Below are positions 26,209 to 34,928 of a stretch of 64,000 bases of DNA, one piece after another (the first letter of the stretch is position 1; each line of letters begins with the position of its first letter). This DNA comes from an uncultured Acetatifactor sp. (GTDB lineage: Bacteria; Bacillota; Clostridia; Lachnospirales; Lachnospiraceae). The stretch covers positions 48,254 through 112,253 of the forward strand of contig CANQOL010000005.1 in assembly GCA_947625475.1 (NCBI GenBank). The letters are read 5' to 3'. The position numbers and the translations under genes were made by a program. The notes under the pieces are model-generated. The model saw only the letters and a program-made list of their open reading frames with translations. It had not been told where the DNA came from and ran no database searches.

Positions 26209-28218
26209 ATGAAAATTTTAAAAAAGGTGTTACTCTATGGGGCGCTGCTGCTTCTGGGAGTGGTGGTGCTGGGCGCACTCACAGCCATGCTGGTGAACTG
26301 CCTGTTTGTGGAGCGCAGCTTCGAGCATTTCCTGAATTTTAAGGTGTTCCTTTCCCTGAATACCTACCTGTACGGGGCCGTGGAGATGGCGCTGCTGGTG
26401 CTGGCCTACTTTGTGTTCACCCCCGCCTCTTCCAAGAGGAACAAAAAGGTGCTCCAGGGCAAGGGCCAGAGAATTGAGGGCGCGCTGGAGAATTCCCGGT
26501 TCATGACGGATTCCGAGAGGGACGAGAACTTCCCCAAGAAGAAGTACAACAGCCTGGCCGCGGAGAAAAAGGACGGCATCCCCGTCTACGCGGTCTACAA
26601 TACCAAGAAGAAGGATATGGATATCAACATCGCCTCCCCGGCCCACGGCCTGATCATCGGTGCCACCGGAAGCGGTAAGACCACCACCTTCATCAACCCC
26701 GTGATCCAGATCCTGGGCCACACCAGCGCAGGATCCTCCATGATCTGCACGGACCCCAAGGGAGAGCTGTTCCAGATGCACTCGGGCTTTTTGAAGAAGC
26801 ACGGCTACAACGTGATGGTGCTGGATCTGCGTGATCCCTACAGCTCCTTCCGCTGGAACCCCCTGGGAGATATTTACGACCGCTACCAGCTCTACCTCCA
26901 CACCGGGGATGAGATCTACGAGCGCACGGATCCGGTGGATACGAACCTCCAGCTCATGAACCCGGAGGAGGAGTACAAGGACGTCTGGTACGAGTACGAC
27001 GGCAAGGCCTACGCGGTGCGCCGGGATCTGCTGAATATGATCAAGCTGGAACGCCAGAAGATTTACGACGAGCTCTACGAGGATCTGAACGACCTGATCA
27101 GCGTGATCTGTCCCGTGGAATCCAAGGACGATCCCGTCTGGGAGAAGGGCGCAAGGTCCATTATCATGGCAACCTGCCTGGCCATGCTGGAGGACAGCGA
27201 GAATCCGGAGCTGGAGATGACCAAGGAGAAGTTCTGCTTCTACAATATAAACAAGGCCATCAGCAATTCCGAGGACGAGTTCGCGGTGCTCAAGGACTAC
27301 TTTAAGGGACGCCCCAAGCTCTCCAAGGCCGTGGGACTTTCCCGGCAGGTGCTTTCCGCCGCCGACCAGACCCTTTCCAGCTATATGTCCATCGCCTTCG
27401 ACAAGCTGTCCATGTTCAACGACGAAGGCCTGTGTGCCCTGACCTCCGCCACGGATATCCTGCCGGAGAAGATCGCCTACGAGCCCACGGCCCTGTTTTT
27501 GAAGATTCCCGACGAGAAGGATACCCGTCACGTGCTGGCGGCCGTGTTCGTGCTCTGCATCTACAAGGCCCTGATCAAGGTGGCGTCGGGCAGAGAGGAC
27601 CTTTCCCTTCCCCGGAATGTATACTTCCTTCTGGATGAGTTCGGAAACATGCCTCAGATCGACAAGTTCGACAAGATGATCACCGTGGGACGTTCCCGTA
27701 AGATCTGGTTCCACATGGTGGTGCAGTCCTACGCCCAGCTGAACAATGTGTACGGGGATACGGTGGCGGATATCGTCAAGAGCAACTGCGGTATCAAGAT
27801 GTTCATCGGATCCAACGATATCGCCACCTGCGAAGAGTTCTCCAAGCTCTGCGGAAATATGTCCGTGGCCACCACCAGCGTTTCCGGCTCCACCACGGAT
27901 ACCACGGGCGGCATCAACTACTCCAACCAGCTCCAGGACCGGCCTCTGATCTACCCTTCCGAGCTGATGAAGCTGAACAACAAGAAGGACACCGGAAACG
28001 CCATTATCGTGACCTTCGGCAACAACCCTCTGCGGACCAAGTTCACCCCCAGCTACAAGTGCCCGCTCTATGAGATGGGCCAGATGGATCTGACGGAGGT
28101 GCGCAGCAACGCCTTCTTCGGGGACGATGTGTTCTACGATCTGGACGAGAGGAACTATCTGGTGCTGGAGGATGAGCCGGCCCAGGATGAGGACCAGCCC
28201 ATGCAGGCCCAGGCATAA
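26209..28218 (+). CDS. VirD4/TraG-type T4SS coupling ATPase
   Basis: This 669-aa protein has two N-terminal transmembrane helices (about residues 5-30 and 48-72) and then a cytosolic ATPase. The Walker A motif is IIGATGSGKTTT (near 149-160), CTDPKGELF follows, and Walker B is FLLDEFGNMPQID (Asp476-Glu477) with the following VGRSRKIWFHMVVQSYAQL. These are hallmark VirD4/TraG residues. The protein recruits substrates to the secretion channel at the cytoplasmic membrane. Family length is normal. An insertion of about 90 residues rich in Tyr/Asp/Glu (near 225-300) may be a substrate-receptor region. AAGGAGG lies upstream of the ATG. It sits with VirB4, VirB6-like and pilin genes but without a relaxase. 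Confidence 0.92.
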   Translation: MKILKKVLLYGALLLLGVVVLGALTAMLVNCLFVERSFEHFLNFKVFLSLNTYLYGAVEMALLVLAYFVFTPASSKRNKKVLQGKGQRIEGALENSRFMTDSERDENFPKKKYNSLAAEKKDGIPVYAVYNTKKKDMDINIASPAHGLIIGATGSGKTTTFINPVIQILGHTSAGSSMICTDPKGELFQMHSGFLKKHGYNVMVLDLRDPYSSFRWNPLGDIYDRYQLYLHTGDEIYERTDPVDTNLQLMNPEEEYKDVWYEYDGKAYAVRRDLLNMIKLERQKIYDELYEDLNDLISVICPVESKDDPVWEKGARSIIMATCLAMLEDSENPELEMTKEKFCFYNINKAISNSEDEFAVLKDYFKGRPKLSKAVGLSRQVLSAADQTLSSYMSIAFDKLSMFNDEGLCALTSATDILPEKIAYEPTALFLKIPDEKDTRHVLAAVFVLCIYKALIKVASGREDLSLPRNVYFLLDEFGNMPQIDKFDKMITVGRSRKIWFHMVVQSYAQLNNVYGDTVADIVKSNCGIKMFIGSNDIATCEEFSKLCGNMSVATTSVSGSTTDTTGGINYSNQLQDRPLIYPSELMKLNNKKDTGNAIIVTFGNNPLRTKFTPSYKCPLYEMGQMDLTEVRSNAFFGDDVFYDLDERNYLVLEDEPAQDEDQPMQAQA

Positions 28219-28236
28219 AAATTTTCCTGAGAGGGT

Positions 28237-28265
28237 CTAACAAAACGGATATTATTCAGTATAAT
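28237..28265 (+). promoter_or_regulatory. Internal promoter with TCTAACA-type -35
   Basis: CTAACA (28237-28242), 17 bp, then TATAAT (28260-28265). The flanking GAGGGTCTAACAAAACGG is nearly repeated before the gene at 49244, hinting at co-regulation. Confidence 0.6.
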
Positions 28266-28297
28266 ATATAGGTAGAAAAGCAGACAGGTAGGATGAG

Positions 28298-30334
28298 ATG
28301 AAAAAACGTTATGTACTGCTGGCGTTGATCGCCGCAATCGGAATGATGGGGTGGGGAAAGACGGATCTGCCGGTGCAGGCTGTGGAGGATCTGAGCGCCG
28401 AGGAGTTCTTCCAGCGGATCATGAACTCCCAGGGCAATATTAAGGATGAGGAGAGGCGGAGCGACTTGTATCTGCAGACAGAGGAGTCAGACTGGCTGTC
28501 CACGCTTCCCACGCCGGATATTTCGGTGCAGGTGACGGTGGATCCGGAAACGGGCATCGTCTCAGGACCGGGAGCCGGCGCGTCGGGCGGGTCGGGTACC
28601 CCCACGGCCGCGCCCACAGCTGCGCCCGCGGCACAGCCGTCCCAGGGAGGCGCTGGCAGCCCGGGGGCCACGCTTTGGCAGGCCTCCGCCAGCCAGGCGG
28701 CGGATCCCGCGTCGGTAGCGGCTGCGGCCATCGCGGCGGCTGCGGCCAACCCCTCGGATGAAAACACCAAGGCGGCTGCCTCCGCGGCGGCCACGGCCAT
28801 GGGAATCGACCCGGCCACCGGCACGGTGGTGGGTGTGCCTGTGATCGACCCGGCCACGGGGCTGCCTGTGACGGATCCGGCCACAGGGATCCCGGTGCTG
28901 GTGGACCCGGCCACGGGAGTTCCCTTGGCGCCCACTCCGGCCCCCACGCCCACTCCGACCCCGGCGCCCCGGGAGGAGGATGTGAACCTGTCCAGCACCT
29001 ATCACGAAGATTATGATCTCTATGAGCTGTCCATGAACGGCAAGTATTTCATCTATTCCAATGTGGACAACGGCGCCATCACCGGCGAGCCGGTGATGGT
29101 GGATATCCCCGGGAACCTGAATTACCGGATGGAGAAGGACGGAAGGACGGCCTCCTATGAGGAGGGCAGCACCATCAGCGCCCCCGGCTCCTACGTGATT
29201 ACCCTGGAGATCCCGGCGGATACCTCCCTTCCCCCTGAGGACCGGGTGATTTACCGGGCGATCTTCCGCTTCCGGGTGGAGGAGGTTTCTCTGGAGACCC
29301 CGACGCCCAGCCCCGAGCCCACCCAGGAGCCCGAAGAGATTGAGGAGATACCCGAGACCCCCGAGCCCACCGAGATCCCGGAGGATGTCAATCCGGACGA
29401 TCTGAGCGAAGAGGAGCTGCTGGAGGATTTTGACCCTTCCGAGCTGGAGGATCTGGACACAGACCAGATGATCCAGGAGGCCGTGGGAGAGGGGCACAGC
29501 GCCGAGGCCACCGAGGGCTACATAGATTCCGTGGGAATGGGCATCACCTATGACGAGTCCAACGGCTATTACCGGTATGAGCTGGCCAGCGGCGCGGTCT
29601 TCTTCGCCAATGTGCCGAACGGCGCCATCACCAACGGCTTTGTGAGCCTGACCACCAACGACGACATCCTCTTCACCGTCTACCGGGACGGGGAGGAAAT
29701 TGAATATACCCCCGGCACCAACATTTCCGCCGCCGGCAGCTATACCATCTATCCCCACCAGGAGGGAATGCTCTATGTGGCCACCTATGCGGAGCTGGAG
29801 CAGCCCTTGTTCCACTTTCGGATCCCGGAGCAGTATGTGAACGATCTGGGCGTTGTGTCCGCCCCCTGGGGCAGCACCATCGAGACGGTGTTTTTGGACG
29901 ATGAGATGCTGGTGACCGAGGCACGGCTGGATACCTACTATCTGGGGGAGGACGGAGAATATCTGATTACCTTCCAGACCCCCGCAGGCAGCCAGTCCGT
30001 GAGCTTTGTGAAGGACACGGTGCCTCCCCGGTTCTCCGTGCAGACGGCGGCCAACACGGCTACCTTCTATTACAGATGTACGGACCTGTCCAGCTACCAG
30101 GTGATCCAGAAGGGCCAGGTGACAGAGTCCGGCTCGATCATCAATTCCCTGGACGGAGCCGGCACCTACACGGTGAATATCTACGACACGGCGGGCAATT
30201 CCAGCAGCGTCAGCCTGGAGATTGAGTACGGGCTGAACACGGCGGCCATCCTCTTTATCGTGCTGGCCGTGGCCCTGGCCGTGGGACTGTTTGTGGTAAT
30301 CAAGCGGATCCGGCGCACATTTGTGGTCCGGTAA
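28298..30334 (+). CDS. Surface-exposed, C-terminally anchored protein with Pro/Thr stalk
   Basis: This 678-aa protein has an N-terminal signal sequence (KKRYVLLALIAAIGMMG, cleavage probable after VQA). An Ala/Gly/Pro-rich region contains four DPATG-type repeats and a PTPAPTPTPTP stalk (about residues 90-230). Two related beta-rich domains follow (YELSMNGKYFIYSNVDNGAI near 245; YELASGAVFFANVPNGAI near 425), separated by a second Pro/Glu linker. A single C-terminal transmembrane helix comes before a KRIRRTFVVR stop-transfer sequence. The bulk therefore lies outside the membrane. The same beta-domain recurs in the protein at 39001. There is no LPXTG signal. It is probably a structural part of the extracellular side of the machine; exact role unknown. 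Confidence 0.7.
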   Translation: MKKRYVLLALIAAIGMMGWGKTDLPVQAVEDLSAEEFFQRIMNSQGNIKDEERRSDLYLQTEESDWLSTLPTPDISVQVTVDPETGIVSGPGAGASGGSGTPTAAPTAAPAAQPSQGGAGSPGATLWQASASQAADPASVAAAAIAAAAANPSDENTKAAASAAATAMGIDPATGTVVGVPVIDPATGLPVTDPATGIPVLVDPATGVPLAPTPAPTPTPTPAPREEDVNLSSTYHEDYDLYELSMNGKYFIYSNVDNGAITGEPVMVDIPGNLNYRMEKDGRTASYEEGSTISAPGSYVITLEIPADTSLPPEDRVIYRAIFRFRVEEVSLETPTPSPEPTQEPEEIEEIPETPEPTEIPEDVNPDDLSEEELLEDFDPSELEDLDTDQMIQEAVGEGHSAEATEGYIDSVGMGITYDESNGYYRYELASGAVFFANVPNGAITNGFVSLTTNDDILFTVYRDGEEIEYTPGTNISAAGSYTIYPHQEGMLYVATYAELEQPLFHFRIPEQYVNDLGVVSAPWGSTIETVFLDDEMLVTEARLDTYYLGEDGEYLITFQTPAGSQSVSFVKDTVPPRFSVQTAANTATFYYRCTDLSSYQVIQKGQVTESGSIINSLDGAGTYTVNIYDTAGNSSSVSLEIEYGLNTAAILFIVLAVALAVGLFVVIKRIRRTFVVR

Positions 30335-30352
30335 GAGTTCCGTGGCGCAGGC

Positions 30353-30415
30353 GCCCCGGCAGGGGCATCTCCGGCACTGGGCCCCGGCAGGGGCATCCCC
30401 GGTGAGAAACCGGGG
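30353..30415. other. Three successive short hairpins between secretion genes
   Basis: Two copies of GCCCCGGCAGGGGC (30353-30366 and 30381-30394) and one CCCCGGT/ACCGGGG hairpin (30397-30415) lie in the 99-bp gap before the VirB6-like gene. They may tune relative expression along the operon mRNA. Confidence 0.55.
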
Positions 30416-30433
30416 GTGGGAAAGGTGTAAGGT

Positions 30434-31615
30434 ATGGGTGTGACATGTCTCGGATTCCTGGGAGCCCTCCAGGATCTGTTCAGCGAAATATTTGACACGG
30501 TGCTCTCCCCCATTCTGAGAGACGTGTTTAACTTCATTGTGGATATGCTGGGCTCCCTGCTCAACGACATCTTCTCCGGCTTCTTCCTGATGGGCTGGAT
30601 CACGATCCTGAAGATGATCGACTTTCTGGAGACCGTCTTCAACGTGTTCGCGGGACTCAACAACGTGCAGGTGACCACGGGGGATGTGAGCGAGGAGCTC
30701 CCCCTGCTGGATTATTTCTTCAGCATCAGCCAGATCCAGAAGGCGTTTGCCATTATCACCCTGATCTCTGTAGTGCTGGTGTTTTTGACCACCCTGATCT
30801 CCGTGATCAAGTCCATATCCGATATGGCCCTGGAGGATAAGAACCCTTTGAGCACAGTGCTCAAGCAGGCCGTCAAGGCGGCGGTGAGCTTCCTTTTGAT
30901 CCCATTCGCCTGCCTGTTCCTGCTCAACGCGGTCACCGGGATTACCGTGGCCATCAGCGAAAATGTGGGAAATGCGGAGGGGACGGTGAGCGACGCCCTG
31001 TTTATTACGGTGGCCCAGCCCGCCATCAAGAACACGAACAATGTAAAGAAATACTCCTCCGGCTTAAAATATGAAGATATCGACGCGGTAAAAAGCGATT
31101 TCAACTATAAGCAGTTTAACTATGTGCAGGCATACGTGAGCTCCGGCCTGGTGATCTTTATCATGCTCTGCTCCGTCCTCCAGTTTATCCAGCGGATCTT
31201 TATGATCCTGCTGCTCTACCTGGTGAGCCCCTTCTTCGTGGCCTATATGCCGGTTGACGGGGGGGCCAGGTTCCGGGCCTGGCGGAACATGTTTGTGGGC
31301 CATATGGTGTCGGCCTTCGGCCCCATTTTGGTCATGCGGATCTACCTGATGATCGTGCCTGCCGTGCTCAACAGCAACATCAATTTCCACACCAGCAGCG
31401 ATTTCCTGACGGCCTGTGTGAAGCTGGTCTTCATCATCGGCGGGGCCTTCGCGGTCTACAAGAGCCGGCTGCTGATTTTGACGGTGGTGGATTCTCAGGC
31501 GGCCAGCTCCGCGGCTGAGAGCGGCGTTATCGGAGCCGTCGTAGGGGGCAAGATAGCCGGCGCCCTCGGAGGCGGCGGAGCAAGGAGCTCCTCCAGAAGA
31601 AAAAGCGGAAAGTAG
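30434..31615 (+). CDS. VirB6/TrbL-like polytopic membrane protein 1
   Basis: This 393-aa protein has an N-terminal amphipathic stretch (LFSEIFDTVLSPILRDVFNFIVDM) and about five or six transmembrane helices between residues 45 and 350, ending in a basic Arg/Ser/Lys tail. A cytoplasmic-type segment FVAYMPVDGGARFRAWRNMFVGHMVSAFG is closely repeated in the next protein (ASVQPLDDGDKFRAWQEMFVSKLFGGFG), showing that the two are paralogues. The arrangement fits the VirB6/TrbL channel subunits of Gram-positive T4SS. Assignment rests on topology, context and this segment rather than a long motif. The stop is 10 bp before the next ATG. Confidence 0.75.
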   Translation: MGVTCLGFLGALQDLFSEIFDTVLSPILRDVFNFIVDMLGSLLNDIFSGFFLMGWITILKMIDFLETVFNVFAGLNNVQVTTGDVSEELPLLDYFFSISQIQKAFAIITLISVVLVFLTTLISVIKSISDMALEDKNPLSTVLKQAVKAAVSFLLIPFACLFLLNAVTGITVAISENVGNAEGTVSDALFITVAQPAIKNTNNVKKYSSGLKYEDIDAVKSDFNYKQFNYVQAYVSSGLVIFIMLCSVLQFIQRIFMILLLYLVSPFFVAYMPVDGGARFRAWRNMFVGHMVSAFGPILVMRIYLMIVPAVLNSNINFHTSSDFLTACVKLVFIIGGAFAVYKSRLLILTVVDSQAASSAAESGVIGAVVGGKIAGALGGGGARSSSRRKSGK

Positions 31616-31625
31616 GTGAGGGCAG

Positions 31626-34600
31626 ATGCAGATGGAAGTTACATATTTGGGAATATTCTCCTGGCTGTTTGACGCCATCTTCGGCGCCATCCTGAGCCCG
31701 ATCTTTAAATTTATCGCAGGACTTCTGGAGCCCGCCATCACCTGGCTGTTTGACAACGTGCTGGCGCCTCTGCTGAAGAACGTGCTCTGGCCCCTGTTCC
31801 AGATGCTGCTGGATCTGATCCTGGACATCTTCTCGGGGATCCTGTACCGGCTTATGGCACAGGTCATGGAGATCGTGGACGCTCTCCAGCAGTCCTTCAA
31901 CATCTTCGCCGGCATCCAGAAGGTGAGCTACGCGGGGAAGCAGGATCTCCCGCTCATTGAGGTGGTGTTCCGGCTGGATGTGGTCCAGAAGGCGGTCCTG
32001 ATCATTGCGGCCATCGGCTTTGTGCTGACCATGGGCTTTGCGGTGGTGGCCACCATGCGTTCCATGATGGATCTGGACGGGGAGAACAACCGGCCCGTCT
32101 CCAAGGTCCTCTCCTCCACCATGAAGGCCATGCTGAAAATGCTCATTGTCCCCTTCGCATGCTTCTTCGCCATCCGGCTCTCCGGCGAGCTGCTGCTTGG
32201 CATCCACAGCGCCATGGGAGCGGATCAGACCACTCTGGGAAGGATGGTCTTTGTGGTGTCCTCCCTGGACGCCAGCCGGACGGCGGAGCTCAATATCAGC
32301 GGCACGGTGAAAAACGACGACAAGCCGGTGAAGATTTCCGGTGACATCGGGATCGGGGATAAGGTGCGAAAGCCCTACTACGAGGGGAGCAAATCCTACA
32401 CCAACACAGACCAGGTGGAAAAGGACTTTGTGTTCAAGCGCTTCGACTTCCTCATAGGCTTCGGGGCCAGCCTGTTTTTGATTGTCGTACTGTTTGTCTG
32501 TCTGGTCAACTTTGTGACCCGGATATTTGAAGTGATCATGCTGTTTATAGTGGCGCCCCTGTTCGCCTCGGTGCAGCCCCTGGACGACGGGGATAAATTC
32601 CGTGCCTGGCAGGAGATGTTTGTGAGCAAGCTCTTCGGAGGCTTCGGCACGGTCATAGGCATGGAGCTGTATATGATCCTGTGCCCCGTGGTCATGAACG
32701 GGCAGCTGGCCTTTGTGCAGGGCAGCACGGAAGCCAACTATCTGCTGCGGATTGTGTTTTTGCTGGGCGGCGCCTGGGCTACCCTGAAGGTAGGTCCTAC
32801 GGTGACCGGCCTGCTGAGCGCCTCCGCCGGACAGATGGAGGCGGAGAGCTCTGCCAGACTCACCCACACAGTGGTGGGAGCAGGCGCCGCTGCGGTGGCC
32901 GTGGCAGGAGGAGCCGGCAGCTGGCTCATAAACCGGGCCAGAAGCGGCAAGAGCGGCGGGGAGGACGGCAAGGGCAGCGGAAACCGCTACACCCCGAACA
33001 ATTCCATGATGAACGGCCAGTCCTCCGGCACCTTCAGTAAGAATGTTTCCAATATGAACGGCGGCGGCGCAGGCGGCAGCGGCAGCGGCGGCTACGGCGG
33101 AAGCGGCGGCTCGGGCGGCAGCAGCGGGGCCTTCACAGGCGTAAGCCGCACCGGCTCCGTCGGCGGACAGATCGGCTCCGGCGGCACGGGCAGCGCCGGC
33201 ACAAGCGCCGGCTCAGGCAGCACGGGTGCGGGCGGCGGCGCAGGCGGCCGCAGAACAGGCTCCGCCGGAACCGGAGCGGGCGGCAGCGGTGCAGGCGGCC
33301 GCAGAACAGGCTCCGCCGGCACAGGTGCAGGCGGCAGCGGTGCAGGCAGCCGCAGCGGCACGGGTACAGGCGGCAGCGGGGCCTTCACAGGCGTAAGCCG
33401 CACAGGCTCCGCCGGCGGACGGATCGGCGCCGGCGGCACGGGCAGCGGAAGCGGCGGCACGGCCGGCAGCCGCAGTACAAGTGCAGGCGGCAGCCATAGC
33501 ACAAGTGCAGGCGGAAGCCACAGCACAAGTGCAGGCGGCAGCGGAAGCACCGGAGCCCACGGAACCGGAGCAGGTGCATCCGGCGGCAGCGGATCCGGAA
33601 GTTCTCAGGCATTTACCGGCGCCAGCGTAAACGGCGCCGCACCGGCTGGGATGCCGGGCGGCACAGGTGCATCCGGCGGTGCGGATGGGGCCTCCGATAC
33701 CGGGCTCCGTGAGGGCTCGGCCCCTTATCTGGAAGGGCTCGGCGGCTCCTCGGAGAGCGGTTCCGATCAGGCATTCACAGGCGTTTCCGGCGAGGGCGGC
33801 TCCATGGAGGGCGCACCCGGAACGGCCGGTGAGGATTTTGGCGGAGAATACGAAGGCTCCGGGACGGGAGAGAGCGGCGGAGAGTACGAGGGCTCTGCGG
33901 CGGGAGAGAGCGGCGGAGAGTACGAGGGCTCTGCGGCTGAGGATTCCACAGCCGGCGGAGATTCCGGCAGAGATTCCGGCGCAGCCCGGACAGCGCATCC
34001 CATCACCCCTCCTTCGGGAGACGGGGGAGACCAGAGCTTTGAGGGCCTGCGGGGCTCCTCCGGCAGTATGGAGGGAGCGCCCGGCACCGGGGGCGGATCC
34101 GGCGGATCCGGTGCATTCAGCGCAGCGGGCGGATCCGGCACATCCTTCGCGGGAGGCCAGTCCGGAGGCGCCGGCACATCCAGCGCAGGCTCTGCGGCAG
34201 GCCGCGCGGCGGCTTCGGCCCTGACGGGCGGCAGCAGACCGGCCGTCAAGCCGGCACCTCCCCAGTCGCCTATCGGCAAGGCGGGCCTCCAGGGATATCT
34301 GGGGGACAAGGGACGCTTTACCTGGAATACCTCCACAGGGGGCCACCACTATGTGGGCCTGAATATGGGCAAGGCGGCCACCCTGGGACGGGATGAAAAC
34401 AACAACTTCAGGGCCAGGTTCTTAGGCGTGGGCGCCAGATCCGACGCCAGCGGCAAGGTGGATAAGGTGTACCTGCCCTTTGTAAGGCTCAGCAGAGGAA
34501 ATGACGGCAATATGCATGTGTCCCAGGTGAAGCTGGGCGGCCTGAAGTTCAAGCGGGCGGCCACCGTCACCCAGAATTCGGACGGCACCAAGAGCCGTTC

Positions 34601-34928
34601 CTACGGCGATATGTACTGCAGCGACTTCTCACCCATCGGCTTGAAGCGCAGGTTTGACGATCAGACCGGAAATGTGGAGCGCCAGAGCCTGCTGGGAACG
34701 CACTACGAGAAGAACGCCCAGGGAGCATATGTGAAATCCTACTCGGACCGTCTGGTGCACAAGGAATACGCCCAGGACGCCCAGGGCAAGTCCCACGTGG
34801 TGGCCCGGGACGGGAAATACCTGCACACCAGGTACTCGCTGAACCCGGACGGCACCACCACAATGACGGGTATGGGCACCTCAGGGGGGAAAACCATTTA
34901 CACAAAAAGGGAGGATAACAATCGATGA
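31626..34928 (+). CDS. VirB6/TrbL-like membrane protein 2 with long Gly/Ser region and C-terminal domain
   Basis: This is an 1100-aa protein. Residues 1-420 repeat the VirB6-like topology of the upstream paralogue (LFDAIFGAILSPIFKFIAGL start, about six helices, FRAWQEMFVSKLFGGFG). Residues about 430-870 are a low-complexity Gly/Ser/Thr/Ala region with recurring AFTGVS, RRTGSAGTGAGG, GEYEGS and SMEGAPGT units. Residues about 875-1100 form a compact hydrophilic domain (LQGYLGDKGRFTWNT, HHYVGLNMGKAATLG). Extended VirB6 proteins with large C-terminal domains are known in other T4SS and can be surface-exposed or bind substrates. The last four bases overlap the VirB4 start, so translation is coupled. 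Confidence 0.75.
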   Translation: MQMEVTYLGIFSWLFDAIFGAILSPIFKFIAGLLEPAITWLFDNVLAPLLKNVLWPLFQMLLDLILDIFSGILYRLMAQVMEIVDALQQSFNIFAGIQKVSYAGKQDLPLIEVVFRLDVVQKAVLIIAAIGFVLTMGFAVVATMRSMMDLDGENNRPVSKVLSSTMKAMLKMLIVPFACFFAIRLSGELLLGIHSAMGADQTTLGRMVFVVSSLDASRTAELNISGTVKNDDKPVKISGDIGIGDKVRKPYYEGSKSYTNTDQVEKDFVFKRFDFLIGFGASLFLIVVLFVCLVNFVTRIFEVIMLFIVAPLFASVQPLDDGDKFRAWQEMFVSKLFGGFGTVIGMELYMILCPVVMNGQLAFVQGSTEANYLLRIVFLLGGAWATLKVGPTVTGLLSASAGQMEAESSARLTHTVVGAGAAAVAVAGGAGSWLINRARSGKSGGEDGKGSGNRYTPNNSMMNGQSSGTFSKNVSNMNGGGAGGSGSGGYGGSGGSGGSSGAFTGVSRTGSVGGQIGSGGTGSAGTSAGSGSTGAGGGAGGRRTGSAGTGAGGSGAGGRRTGSAGTGAGGSGAGSRSGTGTGGSGAFTGVSRTGSAGGRIGAGGTGSGSGGTAGSRSTSAGGSHSTSAGGSHSTSAGGSGSTGAHGTGAGASGGSGSGSSQAFTGASVNGAAPAGMPGGTGASGGADGASDTGLREGSAPYLEGLGGSSESGSDQAFTGVSGEGGSMEGAPGTAGEDFGGEYEGSGTGESGGEYEGSAAGESGGEYEGSAAEDSTAGGDSGRDSGAARTAHPITPPSGDGGDQSFEGLRGSSGSMEGAPGTGGGSGGSGAFSAAGGSGTSFAGGQSGGAGTSSAGSAAGRAAASALTGGSRPAVKPAPPQSPIGKAGLQGYLGDKGRFTWNTSTGGHHYVGLNMGKAATLGRDENNNFRARFLGVGARSDASGKVDKVYLPFVRLSRGNDGNMHVSQVKLGGLKFKRAATVTQNSDGTKSRSYGDMYCSDFSPIGLKRRFDDQTGNVERQSLLGTHYEKNAQGAYVKSYSDRLVHKEYAQDAQGKSHVVARDGKYLHTRYSLNPDGTTTMTGMGTSGGKTIYTKREDNNR
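33055..33585. repeat. Gly/Ser-coding mosaic repeats in the second VirB6-like gene
   Basis: Tandem and interspersed units of about 18-54 bp based on GGCGGCAGCGG and CACAAGTGCAGGCGGCAGCC encode Gly/Ser/Ala repeats. Two long near-identical AFTGVSRTGS segments lie at about 33130 and 33382. Expansion and contraction by recombination are likely. Confidence 0.8.

Noticed and set aside
26230..27714. Reverse open frame opposite virD4, and similar long reverse frames opposite the modular, VirB6-like and VirB4 genes
   Set aside because: These mirror the codon structure of real genes in high-GC DNA and have no initiation signals or recognisable motifs.
28790..28930. Repeated DPATG coding units considered as a CRISPR-like array
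   Set aside because: They are in-frame coding repeats of irregular spacing within a surface protein, with no constant repeat-spacer pattern.
30290..30334. C-terminal segment of the 28298 protein as a sortase (LPXTG) anchor
   Set aside because: There is no LPXTG-like motif before the hydrophobic helix; it looks like a plain transmembrane anchor with basic stop-transfer residues.
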